Notes under the pieces: generated by a model
Told to the model about the DNA's origin: nothing
Seen by the model: only the letters and a program-made list of their open reading frames with translations
Database searches by the model: none
From: Parafrankia sp. EUN1f
GTDB taxonomy: Bacteria; Actinomycetota; Actinomycetes; Frankiales; Frankiaceae
Length of the DNA: 46,303 bases
Reading direction: 5' to 3'
Assembly: GCF_000177675.1 (NCBI RefSeq)
Contig: NZ_ADGX01000068.1
Coordinates: 1 to 46,303, forward strand
Part shown: piece after piece, positions 19,671 to 28,218 of the stretch
How positions within the stretch are numbered: the first letter of the stretch is position 1
Layout of the letters: every line of letters begins with the position of its first letter
Translations under genes and position numbers: made by a program

Positions 19671-20506
19671 CGCTCTCCTCCGCCCATGGTCGGGCGCGTC
19701 GAGAGCGGGCCCGTCAGTACCGGGGGAGCCGAGATGTCGAGTAGTGATTTGGTGTCCCTGGTTGGGAGTTCGTCGAAAATTACTGGACGGTATGCCTTCA
19801 ACGGAACCGGAAGCCTTTCGGCGTTGACACGACCGGGCCCGAGAATCGTATCCGCCAGTCATGGCCCCACCTCCGGTGGCACACGGTTCTGGACCGCCCA
19901 CGATTTTCCGTCAGATTTTACGGCCAATGCGGGCCGACCGCGCGAAAGTAACAGGAATTTTGCCGCACCGGTGCTCTTCGTGTGGCCGCTCTCGTGGTGT
20001 GGCGTGACCGCCCACTGGCCCGCTCCCGGCGGGCGGGACTGGCCGGTGCGCGCGTCCGTCCCCGAGGTGGTCGTCGGGTGCCGCGCGAGGGGCGCCGGAT
20101 CGGGCATGACACCCCGGAGCCGGATGTCGACCCTGCGATCGGAATCATGAAACCGCAGGTCAAGGGCTATATGTGGGTTAGGTGGCCGGTGAGCCGGCAC
20201 ACCGATCGTGGACCTCCTTCATAAAACCCCGACAATATCGGGGCATCCGCGCTGCGGGTTCGGTGGGGTCAGGCCGGATCCAGCGGCCACAACCCGGACT
20301 CGTGTCGTGTTTCGGCGCGTCGTCCGGACGACGCGCGAGAGGCTCCTCGCCAATGGCGCGCGGGGTGAAGAGTGTTACGATCGGTAGGGCCTGTAGGAAT
20401 TGCGCGGCGCGGTTGCGACGCGTGCACACCCGTATGCCCGTCGGTTATGCCCCGTAGGTTGGCCTGCGCTCATGGTGTGTGCTGAGGAACGGCGGGGGTT
20501 GCTGAC
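19671..20506. other. 836-bp intergenic region, AT-richer in its left half
   Basis: No supported gene. The stretch 19740-19960 is visibly richer in A/T than the surroundings and contains TTGACA at 19824-19829, which might be a -35 box, without a convincing -10 at standard spacing. A hairpin with a T-run on the minus strand lies at 20221-20243. The divergent nSTAND and FxsT-type genes flank this region, so promoters for both are expected within it. Confidence 0.6.
20221..20243 (-). terminator. Rho-independent terminator-like hairpin on the minus strand, with no gene upstream
   Basis: Read on the minus strand: CCCCGA - 5-nt loop - TCGGGG - TTTTAT. This is a short but canonical stem plus U-run. 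No minus-strand protein gene lies to its right before the plus-strand gene at 20507, so it could end a small RNA or an antisense transcript, or be a relic. Confidence 0.45.
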
Positions 20507-23068
20507 GTGGCTTCGGTGGTGGAGTTCGATCCGGTGAGCGGCCCGGGTCGAGGGGTTCCGACGATCTGGGGTGGAGTGCCCCAACGGAACAAGAACTTCA
20601 CCGGGCGGGAAAGCCAACTGGCCGAACTTCGCCGCAGGATCGCCTCTGACGAGGGCGAGGTCACGGCGGTTCTCCCGCACGCTCTGCAGGGGTTGGGTGG
20701 TGTCGGTAAGACGCACCTCGCCATCGAGTACGCATACCGGTATCAAGCACACTATGACCTGATCTGGTGGATTCCGGCGGACCAGCCGGTCCTGGTCCGT
20801 TCCACGCTCGCGTCGTTGGCACCCCGGCTGGGCCTTTCGGACGGTGGCCTGCTGCGGATCGACGACTCGGTGGCCGCTGTCCTTGAGGCGCTGCGCCGCG
20901 GGACTCCCTACCGGCGCTGGTTGTTGATCTTCGACAATGCCGACCAGCCAGAGCTGATCCGTGGCCTGATGCCGCACGGGCCGGGTCATGTCCTTGTCAC
21001 CTCACGCAACCGCCGCTGGCAGAGCATCGTCGACACGATCGAGGTCGACGTCTTCGACCGGCGGGAGAGCCTGGAGTTCCTGCACCGCCGCGTGCCCGGT
21101 ATCGCCGAGATCGATGCCAACAGGCTGGCCGAGGCGCTGGGGGACCTTCCGCTGGCGCTGGAACAGGCCGGAGCGCTGCAGTTCGAAACCGGTATGGACG
21201 TGCGCGAGTACCTACAGCTGTTGAAGGATGCCTCCAGCAAGCTGCTCGCAGAAAATCCGCCGGCTGACTACTCCCGGCCGGTCGCGGCCGCGTGGAGTCT
21301 TTCCGTGGCGCAGCTGCGGGAACAGGCACCGTTCGCGCTCGAACTGCTGCGCCGATGTGCTTTCTTCGGTCCGGAGCCGATCTCGCTGGAAATGCTGGAC
21401 CGCGGAAAATACACCCTGGACTCGGATTTCGGTCAGTCCATGCAGGACCGGCTGATGGTGAGTCGTGCGATGCGGGAACTCGGCCGCTACGCGCTGGCCA
21501 GGATCGACAACAGCCGGAAGACGGTGCAGGTCCACCGGCTGGTCCAGATGCTCATTCGGGACGAACTGTCACCCGAGGACCAGGAGCGGATGCGGGACGA
21601 GGTTCACGCCCTGCTCGTGGCTGCGGACCCGGGGGATTCCGAGACGCAGAACCGCACCGGATTCGAGAACCTGCTCCCACACATCGTGCCTTCCGGTGTC
21701 TACGCGTCCGAACAGGTTCGGGCACGTCAGCTCATCGAACACCTCATCGGGTACCTGTACAACGCCGGCGATCTCACGACGGCGCTCACCGAGGCCGACC
21801 GCGCGTTGGACCGGTGGCAGGCGGATTCCGGCGACCGCGACCCGGATGTTCTCGTGCTCCAGGGCCTCAAGGCAAAAATCCTCTGGTCCCTCGGGCGGTA
21901 CCGTGAGGCCTATGAGCTCCGTCGCTCCACGCTGGACGCGATCACGGAGGTTCTCGGGGCGGACCACGAGGAAACGCTCATCATTCTGAACGGCCACGGT
22001 GCGGACCTGCGCGCCCGCGGGGAGTTCCGGGCTGCCCTGGAACTGGACGAGGACGCGCTTCCCCGTCACGAGCGGGTCTTCGGTGTGGACAGTGCTCAGA
22101 CCCACCGGGTCGTGAACAATCTTGCGGTCGACTGCAGCCTTAACAGTGACTACCGGCGCGCCTTCGAGCTCGACCAGGAGAACCTCACCAACCGGCGGGA
22201 CATGTGGGGCAGCGACCTCAACGTCTGGGTCGCTGGCTCACTCGCCGCGGTCGCCCGTGACCAGCGACAGGAGGGGCACTACCTGAAGGCACGGGAGTCA
22301 GCCGAGTACGCCTACCGGATGTTCGAAGAACTCGTGAACAGACGGGAGCTGGCGACCGACCATCCCGCCGTCCTCGGGCAGGCCAAGGATCTCTCGGTGG
22401 CCCGGCGCAAGGCCGGATTCTTCCCCGAGGCGCTGGAACTGGCCACACAGGTCTACGAGCGCTACACGTCGAGCCGCCAGTTCGGCAACGAGCACCCCGA
22501 CGCACTCGCCGCCGCGATCAACCTGGGTAACGCGCAGCGGGTGGCCGGCGATCCGAACGAAGCCGCGGAGCGCATCGAGAAGACCGTGAAGCGGTACCGA
22601 GTCATCTTCGGCGCCGACCATCCCTACACCTACGGCTGCCACCTGAACCTGGCCCTGGTCCACCGCCAGCTAGGTCGCGTGGACGAGGCGGAACGTCTGC
22701 TGAAGGACGCGCTGGTCGGGCTTGAGGGCAGGCTCGGCCCAGATCATCACTTCACACTCACCTGTCTGACCAACCTGGCGACCGCCAGGTCCGCGCAGGG
22801 TCTGGTGGCGGAGGCCCTGGAAATCGGGGAGAAAGCGCTCGCCCGTTTCTGGGAGCTCCTCGGCCCTGACCACCCGCACGCGCTGGTGTGCGCGACGAAC
22901 GTAGCCCTGGATCTCTCCCAGACCGCCGGCCGGGAGGAGGAAGGCCGCAAGCTCGCCGCGCAGACCTCTCAGCGTTACCGCCGGGTACTTGGCCCAAGCC
23001 ATCCCGACGTACAGGCGGGCGAGCGGGGTGAGCGCCTCGACTTCGACTTCGAGCCGCCACCGCTGTAG
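20507..23068 (+). CDS. fxsT: FxSxx-COOH system NB-ARC/TPR protein (FxsT-like, short form)
   Basis: An 853-aa STAND-type ATPase. 'IWGGVPQRNKNFTGRESQL' leads into the NB-ARC P-loop 'GLGGVGKTHLAIEY' (residues ~63-76), then 'RRWLLIFDNAD' (Walker B) and 'GPGHVLVTSRN', then 'ALGDLPLALEQAG' (GLPL motif). From ~400 to the end it carries TPR repeats of the kinesin-light-chain type ('GADHPYTYGCHLNLALVHRQLG'). It is clearly paralogous to the second half of the 1313-aa gene at 28215, sharing 'LRRGTPYRRWLL' and neighbouring blocks, but lacks the N-terminal ParA-like and TIR-like parts. The GTG at 20507 is the likely start. FxsT proteins belong to FxSxx loci; their role is unknown and presumably sensing or switching. 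Confidence 0.85.
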   Translation: MASVVEFDPVSGPGRGVPTIWGGVPQRNKNFTGRESQLAELRRRIASDEGEVTAVLPHALQGLGGVGKTHLAIEYAYRYQAHYDLIWWIPADQPVLVRSTLASLAPRLGLSDGGLLRIDDSVAAVLEALRRGTPYRRWLLIFDNADQPELIRGLMPHGPGHVLVTSRNRRWQSIVDTIEVDVFDRRESLEFLHRRVPGIAEIDANRLAEALGDLPLALEQAGALQFETGMDVREYLQLLKDASSKLLAENPPADYSRPVAAAWSLSVAQLREQAPFALELLRRCAFFGPEPISLEMLDRGKYTLDSDFGQSMQDRLMVSRAMRELGRYALARIDNSRKTVQVHRLVQMLIRDELSPEDQERMRDEVHALLVAADPGDSETQNRTGFENLLPHIVPSGVYASEQVRARQLIEHLIGYLYNAGDLTTALTEADRALDRWQADSGDRDPDVLVLQGLKAKILWSLGRYREAYELRRSTLDAITEVLGADHEETLIILNGHGADLRARGEFRAALELDEDALPRHERVFGVDSAQTHRVVNNLAVDCSLNSDYRRAFELDQENLTNRRDMWGSDLNVWVAGSLAAVARDQRQEGHYLKARESAEYAYRMFEELVNRRELATDHPAVLGQAKDLSVARRKAGFFPEALELATQVYERYTSSRQFGNEHPDALAAAINLGNAQRVAGDPNEAAERIEKTVKRYRVIFGADHPYTYGCHLNLALVHRQLGRVDEAERLLKDALVGLEGRLGPDHHFTLTCLTNLATARSAQGLVAEALEIGEKALARFWELLGPDHPHALVCATNVALDLSQTAGREEEGRKLAAQTSQRYRRVLGPSHPDVQAGERGERLDFDFEPPPL

Positions 23069-23119
23069 GCAGGTTCGCCGCTCGCTCGGTGTGTGGCGGA
23101 GGTCTGTGCTCAGCTGTCG

Positions 23120-24934
23120 TCAGCGGCTGCTCCGCGACATCCACGCGGCGAGTGCGTCCGGGTCGGCCGGGTCGCCGGTGAGTTCCTGCACCTGTCGACG
23201 CAGGTGCAGGACCACCTCGGGGCGCGCGGTCAGGATGTCGGCCCCTGGACGGCCGCTGGCCCGCCGGCAGAGGGCGAGTCCGGCCCAGGCGTCGAGCTGC
23301 TCGGGATCGCGTGCCAGCTCCGCCTTGTAACAGGCGGCTGCCGACGTCGCATCGCCGAAGGCGAGAGCCTGGTCCGCTGCTGTCACGGAGGCGTCGAGGA
23401 CATGCGGGACGCCCTGCCGGGCAGCCTCGAAACGCTTCGGGTCTGTCAGACGCAGCAGGGTGAGCGCAAGCCGCTGGTTGTACACGAGGCCGCGATGCCC
23501 GGGCAGGGGGCGTGACGGCACCTCGTCCTGCGGAGCGATGCCCTGATCGATCCAGGCGCGCGCAAGTGCGGCGATCCGGGCTGGCGCCGGTTGCAGGTTC
23601 CGTAGCCGCCAGGTGATCCAGGTGTCCGCGGTGGTCAGCTCCGCCAGCGTCCGGAGCGTGGCGGGAACAGCGGCCTCTCGATGCCGCGCGACGACGACGC
23701 GCATGCCATCGAGGAAACGCAGGCCCAGCGGAGTCATCGCACCCGAGAGCCGCAGGGTGCTCAGCACCCGCCACACCTCCTCCCGCCACCGGGCGAACTC
23801 GAAGTGCGCATAGGCGGGCCCCTCCGGGTGACTCCGTCGGAAATCCCAGAACGTGGTCAGGCCCAGGTAGGCGTAGGCCCCCTGAAGCAGGCCGGTGACC
23901 GGACGTGGATCGCTCCGCCATGGCGCGTAATAAAGGCGGTCGTGGGCGGGATCGGTCAATGCCACGAGATCGATCAGCGCGGAAAGCTTCGTATGCTGGA
24001 ACTCGTGTACGAGGCCGGCCGCGAAGGAGACCCCATCCTTGGGCAAGGTCAGCGCGATGGCGCCGAAGGCCTCTGCGGACGAGGCACTCAGCTCCGTCGC
24101 CTGGTCTGTTGAAAGCAGCGGGTAAACCGAGCGCAGCCCGGCCGCGATGGCGCCTGCGGCTGGCAGGCCGTAACAGCAGAGAATGTGCCAGCCCTCGTCG
24201 AGGCGGTGCTGCCAGGTATCGATCTCCTCTTCGGCGACACCCGGGGACATCGGGAGATCCAGCAGCATGCGCGCGGGATCCGTGTCGTCCAGTGCGAGCT
24301 GTATCTCCTGGCCCCAGCTTGAGCTTGTCAGGGTTCGCAGCGGGAGCCACCGATGGTCACGCCGCTCGAACTCGGCCGACGCGATGACATCCGTGGTCGG
24401 GGTCGTGCCCGGGACGCCGCAGCCGCGGATGGTCACCTCCCCGCCCTCGACCCGGGCGACGGCCCACCCGGGTCTGCCCGTCCGGATTCGTCCCAGTGAC
24501 GGCACGAGGAGATCACCGTCCTGCAGGAAAACCCTGGCCTCCGCGTCGAGGCCGGTACGCAGGGCTGCCGCGACCGCGAAGGCGGCCAGCATGCTCAGAT
24601 CCTCCGCGAGGGGCACGGCCGATGTGACCGTACCGCGTATCCGGCGCATGCAGTGCATCGCCCACAGGCCGATCCCGGGTGTGAGCAGAAGGTTCTCGAT
24701 CTGGCCGGGATCCCGACGCTGTGCGGCGGACAATATGCGGAACGCGTCGGCGAGCCCACTGTGGAAAAATTCTTCCGGGGCATGCCGCGAAACGTCCTCC
24801 AGAACTGCCCGAAGCACGAGAAGGCGCTTACTGAACTGCGTTTTTCGGAGGTACCGGACGAGGTCCGCGCGGCCACCACCGGAGGCCAGATCATCAAAAT
24901 CGGCCAATGCCAGCCTATGCAATCCAACGTTCAC
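23120..24934 (-). CDS. HExxH-motif protein, likely aKG-HExxH-type peptide beta-hydroxylase
   Basis: A 604-aa protein with 'LVHEFQHTKLSALIDL' near residue 310. Its HExxH signature is the one seen in the HEXXH-motif proteins of RiPP loci, some of which are Fe(II)/2-oxoglutarate peptide beta-hydroxylases. The N-terminus ('LHRLALADFDDLASGGG') and an all-helical C-terminal third fit that family. The GTG start overlaps the stop of FxsB (GTGA), so it is made with the radical SAM maturase and is predicted to act on the same precursor peptide. A protease role for HExxH cannot be excluded from sequence alone, but the context argues for peptide modification. Confidence 0.82.
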   Translation of the reverse strand: MNVGLHRLALADFDDLASGGGRADLVRYLRKTQFSKRLLVLRAVLEDVSRHAPEEFFHSGLADAFRILSAAQRRDPGQIENLLLTPGIGLWAMHCMRRIRGTVTSAVPLAEDLSMLAAFAVAAALRTGLDAEARVFLQDGDLLVPSLGRIRTGRPGWAVARVEGGEVTIRGCGVPGTTPTTDVIASAEFERRDHRWLPLRTLTSSSWGQEIQLALDDTDPARMLLDLPMSPGVAEEEIDTWQHRLDEGWHILCCYGLPAAGAIAAGLRSVYPLLSTDQATELSASSAEAFGAIALTLPKDGVSFAAGLVHEFQHTKLSALIDLVALTDPAHDRLYYAPWRSDPRPVTGLLQGAYAYLGLTTFWDFRRSHPEGPAYAHFEFARWREEVWRVLSTLRLSGAMTPLGLRFLDGMRVVVARHREAAVPATLRTLAELTTADTWITWRLRNLQPAPARIAALARAWIDQGIAPQDEVPSRPLPGHRGLVYNQRLALTLLRLTDPKRFEAARQGVPHVLDASVTAADQALAFGDATSAAACYKAELARDPEQLDAWAGLALCRRASGRPGADILTARPEVVLHLRRQVQELTGDPADPDALAAWMSRSSR

Positions 24935-26169
24935 GTCGAGCGCCGCACCCCGTTGATATCATGTTGTATCCGTCGCTGAATCTGGGTAATCAGAGAAAAC
25001 AGATCCGGGCAGTACACGGATCGGTTCTGAAAGCCGCTGCCGGCCCGGTATCGATGGGGATAGTAGCCGCCGCCGCAGACGCGATGCACCGGGCAGCCGA
25101 GGCACTCGGCGCCGAGTGCCTCGGCGCCGATCTGGCGGGCCAGGATGCCGGGATGCCCGAACGCGTCGTCGAACTCGTTCCGCAGGACGGTGAGGCCGGT
25201 GGCGGCCGCCCCGGCATAGGCCGACTTGAGTGCGTCGACCTGTTCGATCGTGCCGTCCGTCTCGACGACGAGGACGCTCGACGGGGACAGCCCGATTGTC
25301 TCCAGCCGGCTTTCTCCGCCGAGGAGAAGGACAATGATCTCCAGGAACAGGCGGATGTCGGTCTCGTGTTCGGGGGCGGTGTACCACCGCTCGAAGAGGG
25401 CGCCCAGCCAGTCGCTGTACGGCGTCGACGTCTCGTTCTCCTCTCTGCCGGGTGGGCGGGACGTCCAGTTCCCATGGGGAAGGAGGAAGTCCATCGTCGG
25501 CGGCCGCCAGGCCAGCAGGTTCTCATAGACGGTGATCGGATCGCTGTCGAGGTCCACCACGCACAGCAGTCCGGCGAGCAGCGGTCGGAACCGTTCGGAG
25601 GTGAGTAGAGCCAGCCCGGCCTCGATGCGGGCGTGGCTTCCGCCGCCGTCGTGCCGGACGCGGCGCCGATCATTGTCGGACGAGCCGCCGTCCACGCTTA
25701 CGCCGACCTTCATCCCGAGGTCCACGCAAAGGTCGAGGAAATCTGGTGTCAGCAACGTGCCGTTCGTCTGGACTGTGAGTTCGACCGCCGTGTCGGGGCC
25801 GACTTCGGAGCGGACCTTCCGGGCCACGTGGTCGAGGAACGCAGCGCCGGCCAGCAGAGGCTCGCCGCCGTGGAGGATGACCTCCACCTGTGTGAGCTGA
25901 TGCCGCGCCGCATGCGCCGCGATCCTGGTCGCCGTGGCCGCCACGACCTGGCGGCTCATCGTCACGGGCTGCTGGCGCCAGCTCTGATCCGCCAGGTGAT
26001 ACACGTAGCAATAGGTGCAGGAAAGATTACACCTGCTGTTCACCTTGAGGACGAACTGGCGGAAGGGCACCGGATGCCACCCCCGGGCCGTCAGCTGCTC
26101 GAGCTTGAGGTCGCTGACCGGCCATTCACCTGTACACCCGCTGACACCCGTGAGGGAGGGGGTATTCAA
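24931..26169 (-). CDS. fxsB: FxsB family radical SAM/SPASM cyclophane-forming peptide maturase
   Basis: A 412-aa radical SAM enzyme. The [4Fe-4S]/SAM motif is C47-x3-C51-x2-C54 in 'NSRCNLSCTYCYVY'; 'EVILHGGEPLL' is the GGEP SAM-binding motif; the C-terminal 'CLGCPVHRVCGGGYYPHRY' and 'VYCPD' form the SPASM-like cluster region. FxsB enzymes install a C-C crosslink within the F-x-S core of FxsA peptides (three-residue cyclophane). It lies 30 bp downstream of the precursor gene at 26200 and overlaps the HExxH gene, giving a precursor-maturase-hydroxylase operon. The start codon is a TTG; a GTG eight codons later is an alternative, and neither has a strong ribosome site. Confidence 0.93.
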   Translation of the reverse strand: MNTPSLTGVSGCTGEWPVSDLKLEQLTARGWHPVPFRQFVLKVNSRCNLSCTYCYVYHLADQSWRQQPVTMSRQVVAATATRIAAHAARHQLTQVEVILHGGEPLLAGAAFLDHVARKVRSEVGPDTAVELTVQTNGTLLTPDFLDLCVDLGMKVGVSVDGGSSDNDRRRVRHDGGGSHARIEAGLALLTSERFRPLLAGLLCVVDLDSDPITVYENLLAWRPPTMDFLLPHGNWTSRPPGREENETSTPYSDWLGALFERWYTAPEHETDIRLFLEIIVLLLGGESRLETIGLSPSSVLVVETDGTIEQVDALKSAYAGAAATGLTVLRNEFDDAFGHPGILARQIGAEALGAECLGCPVHRVCGGGYYPHRYRAGSGFQNRSVYCPDLFSLITQIQRRIQHDINGVRRST

Positions 26170-26199
26170 TTCGCTCGCACCATCCGGTCCCGGCGAGGG

Positions 26200-26370
26200 T
26201 CAGGCGGAGGACTGAAACCCGGCCGTGGCGGAACCCAGCCGGGCGGCCTCCTGCGCCAGCTGGTGCCGCACCTGTCGTAGGATCCTGTTCTCGCGGCCGT
26301 CCAGCTCGTCGAGGTAACAACCCCCGACATCGGGCAGGCGTGTCTCGACGTCGGGCAATGATTGGTCCAT
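26200..26370 (-). CDS. fxsA: FxSxx-COOH precursor peptide (first copy)
   Basis: A 56-aa peptide, short enough to be skipped by length filters. It starts 'MDQSLPDVETRLPDVGG' and ends '...SATAGFQSSA' followed directly by the stop, so the C-terminus is F-Q-S-S-A, the defining FxSxx-COOH motif. The leader shares the 'ExxLPD(V/L)' block with the second precursor at 32191. The ATG has an excellent AAGGAGGGG about 6 nt upstream. FxsB follows 30 bp later on the same strand. The predicted crosslink is between Phe52 and Ser54. A Cys at residue 18 in the leader is unusual and not explained. Confidence 0.92.
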   Translation of the reverse strand: MDQSLPDVETRLPDVGGCYLDELDGRENRILRQVRHQLAQEAARLGSATAGFQSSA

Positions 26371-26466
26371 CTGGTGCCCCTCCTTCGCCTCGATGCTTCC
26401 AATCTAGTCGGTTAGGGCAGCATGCGCCGCCGCTACGGATGGATTCGCCGCCGCCGCGTCGCGCCT

Positions 26467-26478
26467 CCTGCTAGCAGG
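26467..26478. promoter_or_regulatory. Perfect 12-bp palindrome in the fxsA/fxsC divergent region
   Basis: CCTGCTAGCAGG is perfectly self-complementary and lies about 100 bp upstream of the precursor gene, between it and the larger palindrome at 26580. It could be a protein binding site. An A/T-rich patch at 26400-26408 nearer the gene (TAGATT on the minus strand) could be a -10 box. Confidence 0.35.
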
Positions 26479-26579
26479 CCGGTGTGATCCCGTCGTTTGC
26501 TGGTTTTGTGCAACTCGTCGCAGTAATTCGTGGTGACGTGGCACCGGCCGGACGTTTCTGTGAGCGTCGGGGGGACTAC

Positions 26580-26611
26580 CGTTGTCCTCCGCACGTGTGC
26601 GGAGGACAACG
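26580..26611. promoter_or_regulatory. Perfect 32-bp palindrome (15-bp arms, 2-bp centre)
   Basis: CGTTGTCCTCCGCAC - GT - GTGCGGAGGACAACG, with all 15 arm positions paired. It lies in the 456-bp gap between the leftward precursor/maturase operon and the rightward fxsC gene. Neither strand has a U-run after it, so it is not a standard terminator. Its length, perfection and place suggest an operator for a dimeric regulator controlling both directions, or a cruciform or recombination site. No other gene-like feature is seen in this gap. Confidence 0.6.
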
Positions 26612-26826
26612 TAGAATCTGTTGCCACCCCACGGGGCCGTCGACTCGGCTCCGGCGGACCTACCTGAGCCTGTGTGCGCGGTGCGGCGGGCCGACACCGC
26701 GAGAGAGGGGCCAATGGATGCCGGGCGAGAGCGTCGGTCGGCAGGGCTTCCTGCATGCATCCAGGACGGAACAAACGCCCGCGTGGCGCCGTGGCGCGGG
26801 CAGCCATGGCATGCCGGGGAACACGG

Positions 26827-28218
26827 GTGCCCGCAGGCGTGCCTGAGGAACCCGAGGCCTGGCCGCTTTACTTCTTCCTCAGCTATGCGCGAGCGGACAG
26901 CAGCGGCGAGCCGTACCTCGAGAAGTTCTACCGGGACCTCAGAGCCGAGGTGCGTCTTCGGGCCGGCGCCTCGGACGCCCGTACGGTGGGGTTTTTCGAC
27001 CTGCGTACCATCGAGCCGGGCCAGGCGTGGTCGACGGAGATCGGTGCGGCGCTCGCACGGTGCCGAACCTTCATCGCGATGTGTTCTCCGACGTTCTTCG
27101 CCAGTGAGTACTGCGGCCGTGAATGGACAGCCTTCGATGAGCGGCTGCGTTCGGCCTCCACCGGTGGGCATGGCCGGCCCGCCCTGCTGCTGCCGGTCAT
27201 CTGGATGCCCTTACGCGATCCACCCGAGGCGCTCGTCCAGCTTCAGTATGATCACGTCGAGTTGGGTAAGACCTACGCCCAGAACGGCCTTCGGTACCTC
27301 CTGCAGCTGGAACGTAACCATGACGAGTACCAGGAGTTCCTGGTGGCGCTGTCTACCCGAATCGTCCGACTCGCGCATGAGTCGCCGTTGCCCCCGGGCC
27401 GGGAGACCCGCGGCCTGAGCCAGGTCCCCAACATGTTCCGGGCCGTGTCGCCGGCGCCGCCGGGTGACGACACGGGGCCGGCGCGGCCTTCCGGGCCGGG
27501 GACGCCTTCCGACGATCCGCGGTCGGGGCCGGATCTGATATCGGATCCGGGGTCGGATTCGGAGCCGACGCCGGATCCGGAGCCGACGCCGGATTCGGAT
27601 TCGGCGTCGCAGGGGGGTCCGAGTCGGGTGACGTTCGTCCTGGCGTCCGCCTCGGTCAGGGAGATCGCCGCGCTGCGGCAGCATCTGGATTTCTACGGAA
27701 GCGATTTCGACGAATGGATGCCCTACCACCCGTCGCACCGGGGCCGGGTATGCGTGATGGCGCAGATGGTCGCCGCTCAGCAGGGGATGAGCTCGGTGAT
27801 CACGCGGTTGGATGACAGCGTTTCGGACCTGCTGGAGCGGTCGAAGGCCCGCAACGAGATCGTGATCCTCCTGGTTGACATGTGGGCGGCGAAGCTCGAC
27901 GACTTCCGTCTCGCGCTTAAGAAATATGATCAGCGCAACGAGCCGACGTCCGGTGTACTGGTGCCGTTCAATCCCGAGGACGCCGAGACGCGGGCCAATT
28001 TTCAGCATCTGAAAGAAACGCTGACGAGTGCGCTCCGGAACAATGTCATGCGGCAGGACAAGCTGTTTAGGACGGAGATTCGATCGCGGGAGGAGTTCGA
28101 TCAGGCTCTGGTCCAGATAATCGTCGACTCCCAGGCTCGGATCTTCGATCTTCAGGAAGTGCTCCGGCCGCCGAGACGGCAGCAGAGCCGCGGCCTGCCC
28201 CGCCTGGATGGGCCATGA
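26827..28218 (+). CDS. fxsC: TIR-like protein FxsC
   Basis: A 463-aa protein of the FxSxx system. Residues ~12-165 are TIR-like: 'PLYFFLSYARADSSGEPYLEKF', 'GFFDLRTIEPGQAW' and 'CRTFIAMCSPTFFASEYCGREW'. A Pro/Asp/Ser-rich linker (about 220-260, repeated PDxEPTPD) leads to a second domain starting 'SRVTFVLASASVREIAALR', typical of FxsC. TIR-like domains can signal or hydrolyse NAD; I cannot confirm the catalytic Glu here. The GTG at 26827 has GGGGAA about 7 nt upstream; an ATG at 26806 is an alternative, and the frame further up to 26674 is not protein-like. The stop overlaps the start of the large FxsT gene (ATGA). Confidence 0.88.
   Translation: MPAGVPEEPEAWPLYFFLSYARADSSGEPYLEKFYRDLRAEVRLRAGASDARTVGFFDLRTIEPGQAWSTEIGAALARCRTFIAMCSPTFFASEYCGREWTAFDERLRSASTGGHGRPALLLPVIWMPLRDPPEALVQLQYDHVELGKTYAQNGLRYLLQLERNHDEYQEFLVALSTRIVRLAHESPLPPGRETRGLSQVPNMFRAVSPAPPGDDTGPARPSGPGTPSDDPRSGPDLISDPGSDSEPTPDPEPTPDSDSASQGGPSRVTFVLASASVREIAALRQHLDFYGSDFDEWMPYHPSHRGRVCVMAQMVAAQQGMSSVITRLDDSVSDLLERSKARNEIVILLVDMWAAKLDDFRLALKKYDQRNEPTSGVLVPFNPEDAETRANFQHLKETLTSALRNNVMRQDKLFRTEIRSREEFDQALVQIIVDSQARIFDLQEVLRPPRRQQSRGLPRLDGP

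Noticed and set aside
22758..24350. A 530-codon minus-strand frame overlapping the FxsT and HExxH genes
   Set aside because: It overlaps two real genes in a different frame, is Arg/Pro-rich and begins inside the HExxH gene.
23120..24934. The HExxH protein as a secreted metalloprotease
   Set aside because: No signal peptide; it is coupled to FxsB, and the motif context matches the RiPP-associated HExxH hydroxylase-like group.
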